Assembly: GCA_947168855.1 (NCBI GenBank)
Contig: CAMVNO010000004.1
Location: forward strand, 124,001-188,000
Direction: 5' to 3'
Length of the DNA stretch: 64,000 bases
DNA from: an uncultured Clostridia bacterium
GTDB taxonomy: Bacteria > Bacillota > Clostridia > Christensenellales > CAG-138
The notes under the pieces were generated by a model. It saw only the letters and a program-made list of their open reading frames with translations. It was not told the origin of the DNA and did no database searches. Within the stretch, counting starts at the first letter, position 1; the number at the start of each line of letters is the position of its first letter. Of the stretch, positions 52,153 to 61,718 are shown piece by piece. A program made the position numbers and the translations under genes.

Positions 52153-53189
52153 AGCTCGACCTTCTGTTCGCCGCGAACGATCTCGCCGAGGACATACGCG
52201 TCCTCACCCTGCCCGCGCAGAATGGCAAGCGCCGCGTCGGCGTCCTTTGCCGACACCGTGAGGCACATGCCGACGCCCATATTGAAGGTGTTGAACATAT
52301 CGCGGCGGGAAATGCCGCCGGTCTTTTCGATCAGGTCGAAGATCGGCAGAACGCGCACGTCCTTTTCGCGGATCCTTGCGCAAAGCCCGTCCGGGATCAT
52401 GCGCGGGATGTTCTCATAGAAGCCGCCGCCCGTGATGTGCGAAACGCCCTTGACGCGGATCTTCTCCATCAGCGCCAGCATCGGCTTCACATAGATGCGG
52501 GTGGGGGTAAGCAGAGTCTCGCCCAACGACTTTCCGCCGAGCGCTTCGACGGGCGCGTTGAGGTCGGCGTGTTCCACGTCAAAGACCTTGCGCACCAGAG
52601 AGAAGCCGTTGGAGTGGACGCCGGAGGAAGGCAGGGCGATGACGACGTCCCCGGGTTCCGTCTCGGCGTTGTTCAGAATGCGGTCCCGGTCCACCACGCC
52701 GGTGGAATAACCCGCGAGATCGTATTCGTTTACCGGGTAGAAGCCGGGCATTTCGGCGGTCTCGCCGCCGATCAGCGCGCAGCCCGCCTGCACACAGCCG
52801 TCGCAGACGCCCTTGACGATCTGTTCGATGCGTTCCGGGACGTTCCTGCCGCAGGCGATGTAGTCCAGGAAGAAGAGCGGTTTCGCGCCGCAGCAGATGA
52901 TGTCGTTGACGCACATGGCAACGCAGTCCACGCCGACGGTGTCGTGCCTGTCCATCAGAAAGGCAAGCTTCAGCTTGGTGCCGACGCCGTCGGTACCCGA
53001 AACCAGCACCGGGCGGCGGATCCCCGTAAGGTCCGGTTCAAACAGACCGCCGAACCCGCCCACGTCGGAGCAGACGCCGGGCGTCATCGTTCCGGCGATG
53101 TGTTTTTTCATCAGTTCCACGGCGCGGTAACCGGCGGTGATGTCCACCCCGGCTGCGGCGTACGCTTCGGATTTGGAAAACTCGTTCAT
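52146..53189 (-). CDS. purM: AIR synthetase
   Basis: A 347-aa enzyme converting FGAM to AIR. YAAAGVDITAGYRAVELMK, SGTDGVGTKLKLAF, GGETAEMPGFY and ITGGGFYENIPRM are all family motifs. It lies three bases after purF and overlaps purN, so translation is coupled. Confidence 0.93.
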   Translation of the reverse strand: MNEFSKSEAYAAAGVDITAGYRAVELMKKHIAGTMTPGVCSDVGGFGGLFEPDLTGIRRPVLVSGTDGVGTKLKLAFLMDRHDTVGVDCVAMCVNDIICCGAKPLFFLDYIACGRNVPERIEQIVKGVCDGCVQAGCALIGGETAEMPGFYPVNEYDLAGYSTGVVDRDRILNNAETEPGDVVIALPSSGVHSNGFSLVRKVFDVEHADLNAPVEALGGKSLGETLLTPTRIYVKPMLALMEKIRVKGVSHITGGGFYENIPRMIPDGLCARIREKDVRVLPIFDLIEKTGGISRRDMFNTFNMGVGMCLTVSAKDADAALAILRGQGEDAYVLGEIVRGEQKVELC

Positions 53190-53192
53190 GCT

Positions 53193-54617
53193 TTATTCCT
53201 TTCCGTTCCAGCAATAGGTACAAAGCTCGCATTCGGGCAGACCGATCGCCTCGACCACGCCCTCCAGCGACTGAAACTCCAGTGAGGAGAAATGGAACCG
53301 CTCGCAGATATTGGCGCGGAGCTTTTTGCCGCGCTCGGTGTTTCCGTCGGCGTATTCCGAAAGGAAGCGGAAGCCCTCTTCGCCCTCCAGCTCCAGGATC
53401 ACCCTGCGGGCGATGAGCTCCAGATCCGACGTCGCCCGGGAGAAGTTCAGGTACTTGCAGCCGAACATGATGGGCGGGCAGGCGGAGCGCATATGGACGG
53501 ACCGGGCGCCGTTTTCATAGAGGAACTCCACGGTCTCCCTCAGCTGCGTGCCGCGGACGATGGAATCGTCCACAAAGAGCAGATTCTTGTTCCGGATCAG
53601 TTCTGTGACCGGGATCTGCTTCATTTTGGCGATCCTGTCCCGGTCCACCTGCGCGGGCGGCATGAAGCTGCGCGCCCAGGTCGGCGTGTACTTGATGAAA
53701 GCGCGGGCAAAGTGTCTGCCGCTCTCGTTGGCATAGCCGATGGCGTGAGGCGTGCCGGAATCCGGAACGCCGCCGACGTAGTCGATCTGCTGCACGTCCG
53801 GCTTGTCCCTGTCCGCCTGGGCGAGGATCGCGCCGTTGCGGTAGCGCATGGCTTCCACATTGACGCCCTCATAGGTGGACGTGGGATAGCCGTAGTAGGA
53901 CCAGAGGAACGCGCAGATGCGCTTCTCCTTGTCGGGCGCGCGAAGCTGCGTCAGCTTGTCCGGGGTCAGCTCGACGATCTCGCCGGGGCCGAGCTCCTTC
54001 TCAAAAGTGAATCCCAGTTTCTCATAGGCAAAGGACTCGAAGGAAACGGCATAGCCGTCCTCGCGCTTGCCTATGGTGACGGGGAGCCGCCCGAGCTTAT
54101 CGCGGGCGGCGATCAGCGTGCCGTCCTCCTTCAGGATCAGGATGGATGCCGTGCCGTCGATGGATTTCTGGGCAAAGCGGATACCCTCCGCAAAGTCCGT
54201 CTTCTGGTCGATCAGCGCAACCAGCAGCTCCACGATATTGATCGCGCCGCCGGTCTTGGCGTCGAAGTGCCCGCCGGTGAAGGAAAGAAACTGGTCGATC
54301 AGCGAATCCGCGTTGTTGATCCTGCCGATCATGCAGACGGCGTAGGTGCCGTGATTGGAGCGGATCAAAAGCGGCTGCGGCTCGCTGTCGCTGATGCAGC
54401 CGATCGCGGCGGTGCCCTTCATCTCTTCAAAGATATGCTCAAAGCGGGTGCGGAAGGGCGCGTTCTCGATGCTGTGGATCTTGCGCTGCAGACCGATCTC
54501 CGGATCGTACGCCGCCATGCCGCCCCGGCGCGTGCCGAGGTGGGAATGGTAGTCGGTACCGAAGAAAACGTCGGCCATGCAGTCGTTTTTGGATGTAATG
54601 CCGAAAAAGCCTCCCAT
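53193..54617 (-). CDS. purF: Amidophosphoribosyltransferase homologue with degenerate glutaminase site
   Basis: A 474-aa PurF. The PRPP-binding loop LLFVDDSIVRGTQ, the GVPDSGTPHAIGYA segment and the C-terminal CELCTYCWNGK Cys cluster are intact. The glutaminase domain is not: the N-terminus reads MGGFFGI instead of (E)CGVFGI, so the nucleophile Cys is absent, and the glutamine-binding HRGQEG and GHVRYAT motifs are RRGGM and GCISDSE. The start is firm, with AGGAGG eight bases upstream. The protein may use free ammonia or a partner glutaminase. It is the only PurF in the array. Confidence 0.85.
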   Translation of the reverse strand: MGGFFGITSKNDCMADVFFGTDYHSHLGTRRGGMAAYDPEIGLQRKIHSIENAPFRTRFEHIFEEMKGTAAIGCISDSEPQPLLIRSNHGTYAVCMIGRINNADSLIDQFLSFTGGHFDAKTGGAINIVELLVALIDQKTDFAEGIRFAQKSIDGTASILILKEDGTLIAARDKLGRLPVTIGKREDGYAVSFESFAYEKLGFTFEKELGPGEIVELTPDKLTQLRAPDKEKRICAFLWSYYGYPTSTYEGVNVEAMRYRNGAILAQADRDKPDVQQIDYVGGVPDSGTPHAIGYANESGRHFARAFIKYTPTWARSFMPPAQVDRDRIAKMKQIPVTELIRNKNLLFVDDSIVRGTQLRETVEFLYENGARSVHMRSACPPIMFGCKYLNFSRATSDLELIARRVILELEGEEGFRFLSEYADGNTERGKKLRANICERFHFSSLEFQSLEGVVEAIGLPECELCTYCWNGKE

Positions 54618-54677
54618 GTGGGAACCTCCTGAAAAAATGGATTCGATGCGCGGGGTGCAAAGCCCGTCTGCAATCGC

Positions 54678-55364
54678 TTACGCGAAGAAGAGCGCGGAAA
54701 GCGTCATGGGATCGACGTACTTGCCGTCCTTATACACGCGCATGTTGCCGGAAGCGATCTCGTCGATCAGCATGACGTTGCCGTCCGCGTCGTAACCGAA
54801 CTCGAACTTGATGTCGTAAAGCACCATGCCGCGCTTTTCCATCTCGTCCGCCACGATCCGCGTGATCTTCTGCGTCATGGACTTGATATCATCGTACTGC
54901 TTCTCGGTCATCACGCCGAGGACCACGAGACCGTCCTTGGTGACCAGCGGATCGCCTTTCGCGTCGTTTTTGAACGTGGTCTCCACATATGCGGGCAGGT
55001 CTGCGCCTTCCTCGATGTATTCGCCGTAGCGACGCAGGAAGCTGCCGACCGCCTTGTAGCGGCAGATGACCTCCAGACCCTTGCCGAAGACCTTGGCGGG
55101 CAGAACCTCCATGGTGGTGTTTTTGAGATCCGCGGAAACGTAGTGCGTACGGATGCCTGCCGCGTTGATCTTTTCAAAGAAATAAATGGACATGCGCAGA
55201 TTCACGTCGCCCACGCCTTCGATCGTCAGACCGACCGAGTTTTCGCCGGGATCGAAGACGCCGTCCTTGCCGGTGCAGTCGTCCTTGAATTTCAGCAGGT
55301 AGTTGCCGTTGGGCAGCGCATAGACGTTCTTGGTCTTGCCGGTGTAAACAAGCTTGTTTTCCAT
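54678..55364 (-). CDS. SAICAR synthetase-like protein (second copy, divergent)
   Basis: A 228-aa PurC homologue. [49 protein letters not shown] and [10 protein letters not shown] align with PurC, but the C-terminal DEISPDTCRLWD block of the first copy is [12 protein letters not shown] here. Located between purE and purF, where the pathway gene is expected. It may be the main PurC of an alternative subfamily, or act on a different partner or substrate. Confidence 0.75.
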   Translation of the reverse strand: MENKLVYTGKTKNVYALPNGNYLLKFKDDCTGKDGVFDPGENSVGLTIEGVGDVNLRMSIYFFEKINAAGIRTHYVSADLKNTTMEVLPAKVFGKGLEVICRYKAVGSFLRRYGEYIEEGADLPAYVETTFKNDAKGDPLVTKDGLVVLGVMTEKQYDDIKSMTQKITRIVADEMEKRGMVLYDIKFEFGYDADGNVMLIDEIASGNMRVYKDGKYVDPMTLSALFFA

Positions 55365-55418
55365 AATGATAACTCCTCTTCCGATGGATTCTTATCGTAT
55401 TGCGTTCGTTGATCGGGT

Positions 55419-55910
55419 TTAAGACAGATCTTTTTCAAGCTGCGCGTCCTGCTGAAGGATCGCAGCCGCCGCCGCTTCGCGTTTTTTCTGAAGCCTGCGG
55501 GCAAGCTCCGGATCCCCGACGGACAGGATCTCAGCCGCCAGCAGCGCGGCGTTTGCACCGCCGTTGACCGCCACGGTTGCCACCGGAATGCCGGAGGGCA
55601 TCTGCACGGTGGACAGCAGCGCGTCCATCCCGTCGAAAACGGGACCCTTGCAGGGCACACCGATGACCGGCAGCGTGGTGTTGGCGGCGATCGCGCCCGC
55701 CAGATGCGCCGCCATGCCGGCAAACGCGATCACGCAGGCAAAGCCGTTCTCCCGCGCGGCGCGGGCAAACGCCGCCGCTTCGACGGGCGTCCGGTGCGCG
55801 GAAAAGATATGCGCCTCATAGGGGATCCCCAGCTCGTTGAGCACGTCGACCGCCTTCTGCACCACGGGAAGATCGCTCTTGCTCCCCATGACGATTCCGA
55901 TCTTCTTCAT
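55419..55910 (-). CDS. purE: N5-CAIR mutase
   Basis: A 163-aa Pur[53 protein letters not shown] and [17 protein letters not shown] are typical. It supplies CAIR. PurK, the usual partner of class I PurE, is not in the array. The gene starts 16 bases after pyrI and links the pyr and pur blocks. Confidence 0.88.
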   Translation of the reverse strand: MKKIGIVMGSKSDLPVVQKAVDVLNELGIPYEAHIFSAHRTPVEAAAFARAARENGFACVIAFAGMAAHLAGAIAANTTLPVIGVPCKGPVFDGMDALLSTVQMPSGIPVATVAVNGGANAALLAAEILSVGDPELARRLQKKREAAAAAILQQDAQLEKDLS

Positions 55911-55926
55911 AGCGGCTCCTTTCCCG

Positions 55927-56346
55927 TCAGATGCCCGCCTTGGTCTCGCAGTAAATGCAGCGATAAACCTTGTTTTCGCGGTCCGTCAGACGGAAGATGT
56001 GCTTGAGCTCCTGCTCGGTGGACGTGATGCAGCGCGGGTTCTTGCAGGTCAGCACGTCGGTCAGAGTTTCGGGAAGCTCCATCTGCCGCTTTTCCACCAG
56101 CGCGCCGTTGCGGATGATGTTGACGGTGGCGCCGGGATCCACGTACGCGATGACGTCGAGGTTCACGGGAATATCGGCGTCGATCTTGATGATGTCTTTC
56201 TTGCCCATCTTGCGGCTCACCACGTTGCGGATGATCGCCACGGACAGGTCGGTTTCGTCGAGCTTAAGCAGGTGATAGAGCTTCATGCCCTGACCTGCGG
56301 TGATGTGGTCGATGACCACGCCGTTCTGGATGGAATCAATGTTCAT
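55927..56346 (-). CDS. pyrI: Aspartate carbamoyltransferase regulatory subunit
   Basis: A 139-aa regulatory chain. The N-terminal allosteric domain ([20 protein letters not shown]) binds nucleotides, and the C-terminal zinc site is CKNPRC...YRCIYC. The start at 56346 overlaps the pyrB stop (ATGA), with GGAGG upstream; the longer frame would lie within pyrB. Confidence 0.93.
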   Translation of the reverse strand: MNIDSIQNGVVIDHITAGQGMKLYHLLKLDETDLSVAIIRNVVSRKMGKKDIIKIDADIPVNLDVIAYVDPGATVNIIRNGALVEKRQMELPETLTDVLTCKNPRCITSTEQELKHIFRLTDRENKVYRCIYCETKAGI

Positions 56347-57269
56347 ATTGTACCGGCCTCCTTCAGCAGTTTCAGAATCAAAGCCATTCTCATGTATTTG
56401 CCGTTCAGCACCTGTTTGAAATAGCACGCTCTCGGGTCGTTGTCGATGGCGATGCTGATCTCGTTGACGCGGGGCAGCGGATGCAGAATGGCAAGATCGG
56501 GTTTGGCGTTTTTCAGCTTGTCCGGGGTCAGGATGTAGCTGTCCTTCAGACGGAGGTAATCCTCCTCGTTGAAGAAGCGCTCACGCTGGACTCTGGTCAT
56601 GTAGAGAATGTCCAGCTCGGGCATGGCGGATTCCAGATCGGTGGTCTGGGTATAGGGAATACCGAACTTTTTCAGACTGCCCTTCTTCACGTAGCTGGGC
56701 ACCTTCAGCTCTTCCGGCGAGATCAGCACGAACCGGTTGCCGTTGTAACGGGACATGGCGTTGATGAGCGAATGCACCGTGCGTCCGAATTTCAGGTCGC
56801 CGCAAAGACCGATGGTCAGCCCCTCAAAGCGGCGTTTTTCACGCCAGATGGTGAGAAGGTCCGCCAGCGTCTGCGTGGGATGGCAGTGACCGCCGTCGCC
56901 CGCGTTGATCACGGGGATCGTGGCGTTGGTCGCCGCGACGTACGCCGCGCCCTCCTTGGGGTGGCGCATGGCGATGATATCCGCGTAGCAGGAAACGGTC
57001 TTTGCCGTGTCCGCCACGCTCTCGCCCTTGGCTGCCGAGGACGACATGGCGCTGGACACGGAGATGACGTGTCCGCCCAGCTCGTACATCGCCGCCTCGA
57101 AGCTCATGCGGGTGCGGGTCGACGGCTCAAAGAACAGAGTCGCCAGTTTCTTGCGGTCGCAGGCGTGGGCGTACTTGTCGGGATCGGCGATGATGTCCTC
57201 GGCGGTCGCGATCAGTTCTTCCAGCTCCTGCGTACTCAGATCCAGAATGTCGATAATGCTGCGTTTCAT
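56343..57269 (-). CDS. pyrB: Aspartate carbamoyltransferase catalytic subunit
   Basis: A 308-aa ATCase chain. [20 protein letters not shown] binds carbamoyl phosphate; [20 protein letters not shown] and HPLPRVNEI are further active-site motifs. It carries out the first committed pyrimidine step. The start overlaps the pyrE stop by four bases and the stop overlaps pyrI. Confidence 0.94.
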   Translation of the reverse strand: MKRSIIDILDLSTQELEELIATAEDIIADPDKYAHACDRKKLATLFFEPSTRTRMSFEAAMYELGGHVISVSSAMSSSAAKGESVADTAKTVSCYADIIAMRHPKEGAAYVAATNATIPVINAGDGGHCHPTQTLADLLTIWREKRRFEGLTIGLCGDLKFGRTVHSLINAMSRYNGNRFVLISPEELKVPSYVKKGSLKKFGIPYTQTTDLESAMPELDILYMTRVQRERFFNEEDYLRLKDSYILTPDKLKNAKPDLAILHPLPRVNEISIAIDNDPRACYFKQVLNGKYMRMALILKLLKEAGTI

Positions 57270-57910
57270 TGATTTCCTCCTATCCAGCTTTCGTCCGAGG
57301 GATCGTTGCGGAAGGCGATGAGCCGTTCCACGTCCTCCGGTTTGATATAGCCCTCCCGGGCGGCGACTGATACAATACAGTCAAAATTTGTCAGCGAATG
57401 GTTTTCTACGCCGGCGGCGGCAAGACGGTCCAGTCCCCGCTGCATGCCGTAGGTAAAGATGGACACGACGCCGAGGACCGTTGCGCCTGCGTCCCGCAGC
57501 GCCTCCACGACCTCGATGACCGACCCGCCGGTGGAGATCAGATCCTCCACCACGACGACCTTTTGTCCGGGCTCCAGCCGCCCTTCGATGCGGTTCTGAC
57601 GACCGTGATCCTTGTTTCCGCTGCGGACGTAGCCCATGGGCAGCCCCATCAGATGTCCGACGATGGCGGCGTGCGCAATGCCGGCGGTGGACGTGCCCAT
57701 CAGGACCTCGACCTCGGGGTAGTAGGTCCGGACAAGCTCGCAAAGCCCGTTTTCCACGTCGCTGCGGACCGCAGGCGCCGTCAGCGTCAGACGGTTGTCA
57801 CAGTAGACGGGACTTTTGATGCCGCTTGCCCAGAGGAAGGGTTCCTCCGGACGGAAGAAGACCGCGCGGATGGACAGCAGGTCCTTTGCGATCTGTGTTG
57901 ACAGTTCCAT
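57266..57910 (-). CDS. pyrE: Orotate phosphoribosyltransferase
   Basis: A 214-aa PRTase. [40 protein letters not shown] and the PRPP loop [13 protein letters not shown] are clear. It makes OMP from orotate. Confidence 0.93.
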   Translation of the reverse strand: MELSTQIAKDLLSIRAVFFRPEEPFLWASGIKSPVYCDNRLTLTAPAVRSDVENGLCELVRTYYPEVEVLMGTSTAGIAHAAIVGHLMGLPMGYVRSGNKDHGRQNRIEGRLEPGQKVVVVEDLISTGGSVIEVVEALRDAGATVLGVVSIFTYGMQRGLDRLAAAGVENHSLTNFDCIVSVAAREGYIKPEDVERLIAFRNDPSDESWIGGNQ

Positions 57911-57927
57911 GCCTTTCGTTTCCTTTC

Positions 57928-58626
57928 TTAATCTATAAACTCCGCGCAGCAGCGCGCGTACGCGGCTGCGGGATCGGGTGCGGCGGTGATCGGACGACCT
58001 ACGACGATGTAGTCCGAACCTTCGAGCTTTGCCTGCGCGGGCGTCATGATCCGTTTCTGGTCGCCCTTTTCCCCGTCGGCAAACCGGATGCCCGGGGTGA
58101 CGGTCAGAAATCCGGAACCGCAGCGCCGGTGAACTTTTCCCGCCTCGAGCGGCGAGCAGACCACGCCGTCCAGTCCCGCGTTCTTTGCGTTCTCGGCGTA
58201 AGCAAGGACCACCTCGTCCATCGGATGCTCGATCAGAAGTTCGCGCTCCAATGCGGTCTGATCGGTCGAGGTGAGCTGCGTGACGGCGATCAGAAGCGGT
58301 CTTGTGCCGTCAGGGCGCGTCAGCCCTTCCAGCGCGGCGCGCATCATCTCCGCCGTTCCCGCGGCGTGGAGATTCACGATGTCAACGTCCAGACCGGACA
58401 GCACCGCCATCGCCTTTTTGACGGTGTTCGGAATGTCGTGCAGCTTCAGGTCCAGAAAGATCTTGTGTCCGCGCGCCTTGATCTCACGTACTATGGACGG
58501 ACCCTCGGCATAGAACAGCTCCATACCGATTTTCACGAAGGGCTTTCGTTCGGGAAAGCGGTCCAGAAAAGTCAGGGTTTGCGCCGCAGTCGGAAAATCG
58601 CAGGCGATGATGACGTCTTTTCCCAT
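57928..58626 (-). CDS. pyrF: Orotidine 5'-phosphate decarboxylase
   Basis: A 232-aa TIM barrel. IIACDF near the N-terminus and the catalytic FLDLKLHDIPNTVKKA motif identify it. TPGIRFADGEKGDQKRIMTPAQA and VVGRPIT bind the phosphate. Ends 17 bases before pyrE. Confidence 0.93.
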   Translation of the reverse strand: MGKDVIIACDFPTAAQTLTFLDRFPERKPFVKIGMELFYAEGPSIVREIKARGHKIFLDLKLHDIPNTVKKAMAVLSGLDVDIVNLHAAGTAEMMRAALEGLTRPDGTRPLLIAVTQLTSTDQTALERELLIEHPMDEVVLAYAENAKNAGLDGVVCSPLEAGKVHRRCGSGFLTVTPGIRFADGEKGDQKRIMTPAQAKLEGSDYIVVGRPITAAPDPAAAYARCCAEFID

Positions 58627-58627
58627 G

Positions 58628-59533
58628 TTATACTCCTCTCAGTTCACGAAAATTGCGAATGCCGTACCGGTCCATCGCTTCCGGCAAATCTTCGATGATC
58701 TTTTTGCATGCCAGCGGGTCGACAAGGTTCGCCGCGCCCACCTCGACGGCGGCGGCGCCTGCCGTCATCATTTCCAGCACGTCCCCGGCGCAGGAAATGC
58801 CGCCCATGCCCACGACGGGGATCTTCACCGCGTGCGCAACCTGCCAGACCATGCGCAGGGCGACCGGGAAGACCGCGGGACCGGACAGTCCGCCGGTATT
58901 GTTGGCAAGAACGGGCTTGCGGGTTTTCAAATCGATCCGCATGCCCAGGAGCGTATTGATCAGGCTGATCCCGTCCGCGCCCGCCTGCTCGCAGGCCTTT
59001 GCAATCGTCACGACATCGGTCACATTGGGCGTCAGCTTGATGATCACGGGCTTTTTCGTCACCGCCTTGACCGCGCGCACCACAGCCGCCGCCTGTTCGG
59101 GATCGGTGCCGAAGCTCATGCCGCCGCCGTGCACGTTGGGGCAGGAGACGTTGACCTCCAGCCAGCCCACCTGCGGCTGCGCGTCCAGCTTTGCGCTGAC
59201 CTCCGCGTATTCCGCAGCGGAAAATCCGCTGACGTTCGCCATGACCGGCTTATGAAAAACGGTCGCGAGCTTCGGAAGTTCCGTGTCGATGACCCGGTCC
59301 ACGCCGGGATTCTGCAGTCCCACTGCGTTGAGCATGCCGGAAGGACAGTCCGCGATCCGCGGCGTCGGATTGCCGAAGCGCGGTTCCCGTGTGGTTCCCT
59401 TAAAGGAGAACGTGCCTAAAATATTGATATCGTACAGCTCGGCAAACTCCCAGCCGTACCCGAAGGTTCCGGACGCCGGAATGACGGGGTTGTCCAGCTC
59501 GATGCCGCAGAGATCGACGCTCAGTCTTCCCAT
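58628..59533 (-). CDS. pyrD: Dihydroorotate dehydrogenase, class 1B catalytic subunit
   Basis: A 301-aa FMN enzyme. VNVSCPNVHGGGMSFG holds the catalytic Cys typical of the 1B class; IKLTPNVTDV, NTLLGMRID and GMGGISCAGD bind flavin and substrate. It works with PyrK, whose gene overlaps its start by 13 bases. Confidence 0.93.
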   Translation of the reverse strand: MGRLSVDLCGIELDNPVIPASGTFGYGWEFAELYDINILGTFSFKGTTREPRFGNPTPRIADCPSGMLNAVGLQNPGVDRVIDTELPKLATVFHKPVMANVSGFSAAEYAEVSAKLDAQPQVGWLEVNVSCPNVHGGGMSFGTDPEQAAAVVRAVKAVTKKPVIIKLTPNVTDVVTIAKACEQAGADGISLINTLLGMRIDLKTRKPVLANNTGGLSGPAVFPVALRMVWQVAHAVKIPVVGMGGISCAGDVLEMMTAGAAAVEVGAANLVDPLACKKIIEDLPEAMDRYGIRNFRELRGV

Positions 59534-60255
59534 AGGATCTCCTCCTTCTCAAGCACGGGTCCCTCTTTGCAGATGCGCTTATACCCGGCGATCGTTTTGC
59601 ACGAGCAGCCCATACAGGCACCGAAGCCGCAGCCCATGCGCTTTTCAAAGCTGAACGAGCCGCCGGTCGTGATCTTGCGATACACCGCGCGCAGCATCGG
59701 CTCCGGTCCGCAGGTATAGACGTGGGTATAGTTTTCCGGCAGCGCGTCGGTGACGAAGCCTTTGATTCCGAATGAGCCGTCTGCGGTGGTCACGGCGAGG
59801 TTGCAGCCGAGATCGCGGAAGCGATCCGCATAGAAGATCTCCGCGGCGGTATTGAAGCCCAGTACCGCAAAGACGGTCTTTCCTTCCGCACGCAGACGCT
59901 TTGCCAGCAGGTACAGCGGCGGTACGCCGACGCCTCCGCCGATCAGAAGCGGCATGTCTCCGGAAAGCGCCGTCTCGTAGCCGTTGCCGAGACCTGTCAG
60001 CACCGGGATCTCCTGTCCCGGCGTCATGCCGCGCAGAAGCGCCGTGCCGCGACCGACGACCTTGTAGATCAGCGTCAGCGTGTCTCCGTCGAGATCGCAG
60101 ACCGAAAGGGGACGGCGCAAGAAAAGCCCCTCCAGCTTCAGATTCACAAACTGTCCCGGTCGGGTGATCGCCGACGTGTCGCCCGTGAGCCGGATCTCAT
60201 ATACATTGTCCGTCAGCCGCTTCTGCGCCGCGACGGTAAAAATCACATCCTTCAT
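59521..60255 (-). CDS. pyrK: Dihydroorotate dehydrogenase electron transfer subunit
   Basis: A 244-aa FAD/[2Fe-2S] protein. FLRRPLSVCDLDG binds FAD, LIGGGVGVPPLYLLAKRL is the NAD-binding part, and CGFGACMGCSCK...C holds the iron-sulfur cluster. The start at 60255 overlaps the pyrC stop; the upstream extension lies inside pyrC. Confidence 0.92.
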   Translation of the reverse strand: MKDVIFTVAAQKRLTDNVYEIRLTGDTSAITRPGQFVNLKLEGLFLRRPLSVCDLDGDTLTLIYKVVGRGTALLRGMTPGQEIPVLTGLGNGYETALSGDMPLLIGGGVGVPPLYLLAKRLRAEGKTVFAVLGFNTAAEIFYADRFRDLGCNLAVTTADGSFGIKGFVTDALPENYTHVYTCGPEPMLRAVYRKITTGGSFSFEKRMGCGFGACMGCSCKTIAGYKRICKEGPVLEKEEILWED

Positions 60256-61466
60256 TTCTTGCCGTCCTCCGCCATGTAAACCGGCTTGCCGCCGCAAACG
60301 GTGACGAGACACCTGCCGCGCACCGTCATGCCCGCGAACGGCGTCGCGCGGCCTTTGCTCAGAAACGTGTCCGGATCAATCGGGTATTCCGCGTCCGGAT
60401 CCCAGACCGCGTAATCATCCTCCCGAAGCGGGATTCCGAAGCGCATTCTCGGACGGTACGCGAGCAGATCGACCAGCTTTTCGAGGGACAGCACGCCCGG
60501 AACGACCAGCCTGGTATAGAGCACCGGAAACGCGGTTTCCAACCCGACGATCCCGAACGCGCTGCCGCGCAGTCCCTTTGCCTTTTCCTCGGCGCTGTGC
60601 GGCGCGTGGTCGGTGGCGATCATATCGATCGTGCCGTCCAGAACGCCCTCGATCAGCGCTTCCCGGTCCGCAGGACTGCGCAGAGGCGGATTCATCTTGA
60701 AGCGTCCGTCCTCTTTGAGATCAGTTTCGTCCAGCACCAGATAGTGCGGCGCGGTTTCACAGCTTACGTCCAGTCCCTCCCGCTTCGCCTGCCGGATCAG
60801 CGCTACGCTCTCCCTGGTCGAAACGTGACAGACGTGATAGGCGCAGCCGGTCTCGCGGACCAGATCGAGGTCCCGGCGGATCTGCCCCCATTCGCTTTCG
60901 GAGCAGATGCCCAAATGACCGTGCGCCGAAGCGTACGCGCCGTCGTGGATATAGCCGCCGTGCAAAAGCCGGTTGTCCTCGCAGTGCGCGGCGATCGGTT
61001 TTCCGAGCCGCTTTGCCGTACGCATCGCCTCACGCATCAGATCGTCGTTCTGCACGCCCCTGCCGTCGTCGGAGAAGGCGACGACCCGCGGCGCCAGAGC
61101 CGAAAGATCGGCAAGCCGTTCGCCGCGTTCGCCCGCGGTGATCGCGCCGTAGGGGTAAACGGGAACGACGGCCTGTTCTGCGATCAGCGATTCCTGAATC
61201 ATAAGATGTTCGGAGCTGTCCGGCACGGGATTCAGGTTCGGCATGGCGCACACGGCGGTATAACCGCCTCTTGCCGCCGCCGCGGTGCCGGTTGCGATCG
61301 TTTCTTTATAAGAAAAACCCGGCTCGCGAAGATGTACGTGTACATCGCAGAAGCCGGGTAGTATGATCATGCTGTGATCGGAAGGGGGCAGTATGCCCGC
61401 TTCGGCAAGGGGGACGGGTCCCTTGGCGTTTCGGAGAAAGGCGCTGATAAAACGGTTCTCTGCCAT
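60252..61466 (-). CDS. pyrC: Dihydroorotase
   Basis: A 404-aa class I amidohydrolase. DVHVHLREPGFSYKE is the metal-binding motif, AAARGGYTAVCAMPN follows it, and AHCED, CHVST and ATDHAPHS supply the remaining ligands. First gene of the pyr-pur array. The start at 61466 has GGGAGGACAAACC upstream; an ATG at 61487 lies before that site. Confidence 0.92.
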   Translation of the reverse strand: MAENRFISAFLRNAKGPVPLAEAGILPPSDHSMIILPGFCDVHVHLREPGFSYKETIATGTAAAARGGYTAVCAMPNLNPVPDSSEHLMIQESLIAEQAVVPVYPYGAITAGERGERLADLSALAPRVVAFSDDGRGVQNDDLMREAMRTAKRLGKPIAAHCEDNRLLHGGYIHDGAYASAHGHLGICSESEWGQIRRDLDLVRETGCAYHVCHVSTRESVALIRQAKREGLDVSCETAPHYLVLDETDLKEDGRFKMNPPLRSPADREALIEGVLDGTIDMIATDHAPHSAEEKAKGLRGSAFGIVGLETAFPVLYTRLVVPGVLSLEKLVDLLAYRPRMRFGIPLREDDYAVWDPDAEYPIDPDTFLSKGRATPFAGMTVRGRCLVTVCGGKPVYMAEDGKK

Positions 61467-61516
61467 GGTTTGTCCTCCCGTGTCCATAGGGGTTCGTTTT
61501 CCAAATCAACACTTCC

Positions 61517-61546
61517 ACTTTATCACAAGACGACAGGATTTGTCAA
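61517..61546 (-). promoter_or_regulatory. Promoter of the pyr-pur array
   Basis: Minus strand: TTGACA (61541-61546), 18 bases, TAAAGT (61517-61522). The leader to pyrC is only about 45 bases, so a PyrR-type attenuator does not fit and none was seen. Confidence 0.6.
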
Positions 61547-61651
61547 CCCCGAAGCGCGATATATAGGATTGCGGAACACGGCTTGTTCTCTGCGTTTTCG
61601 GCGCGTCGGAGCGCCGATCCGCCGCGTCCGTTCGAACTGCGGAAAAACGTC

Positions 61652-61680
61652 TTGCTTTTTTCGGCAGGATGGGCTATGAT
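61652..61680 (+). promoter_or_regulatory. Promoter of the FchA-like gene
   Basis: TTGCTT (61652-61657), 17 bases, TATGAT (61675-61680). Confidence 0.6.
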
Positions 61681-61718
61681 CGAGTGTACAGTATTTTTCG
61701 ACACAAGGAGAAACAACC

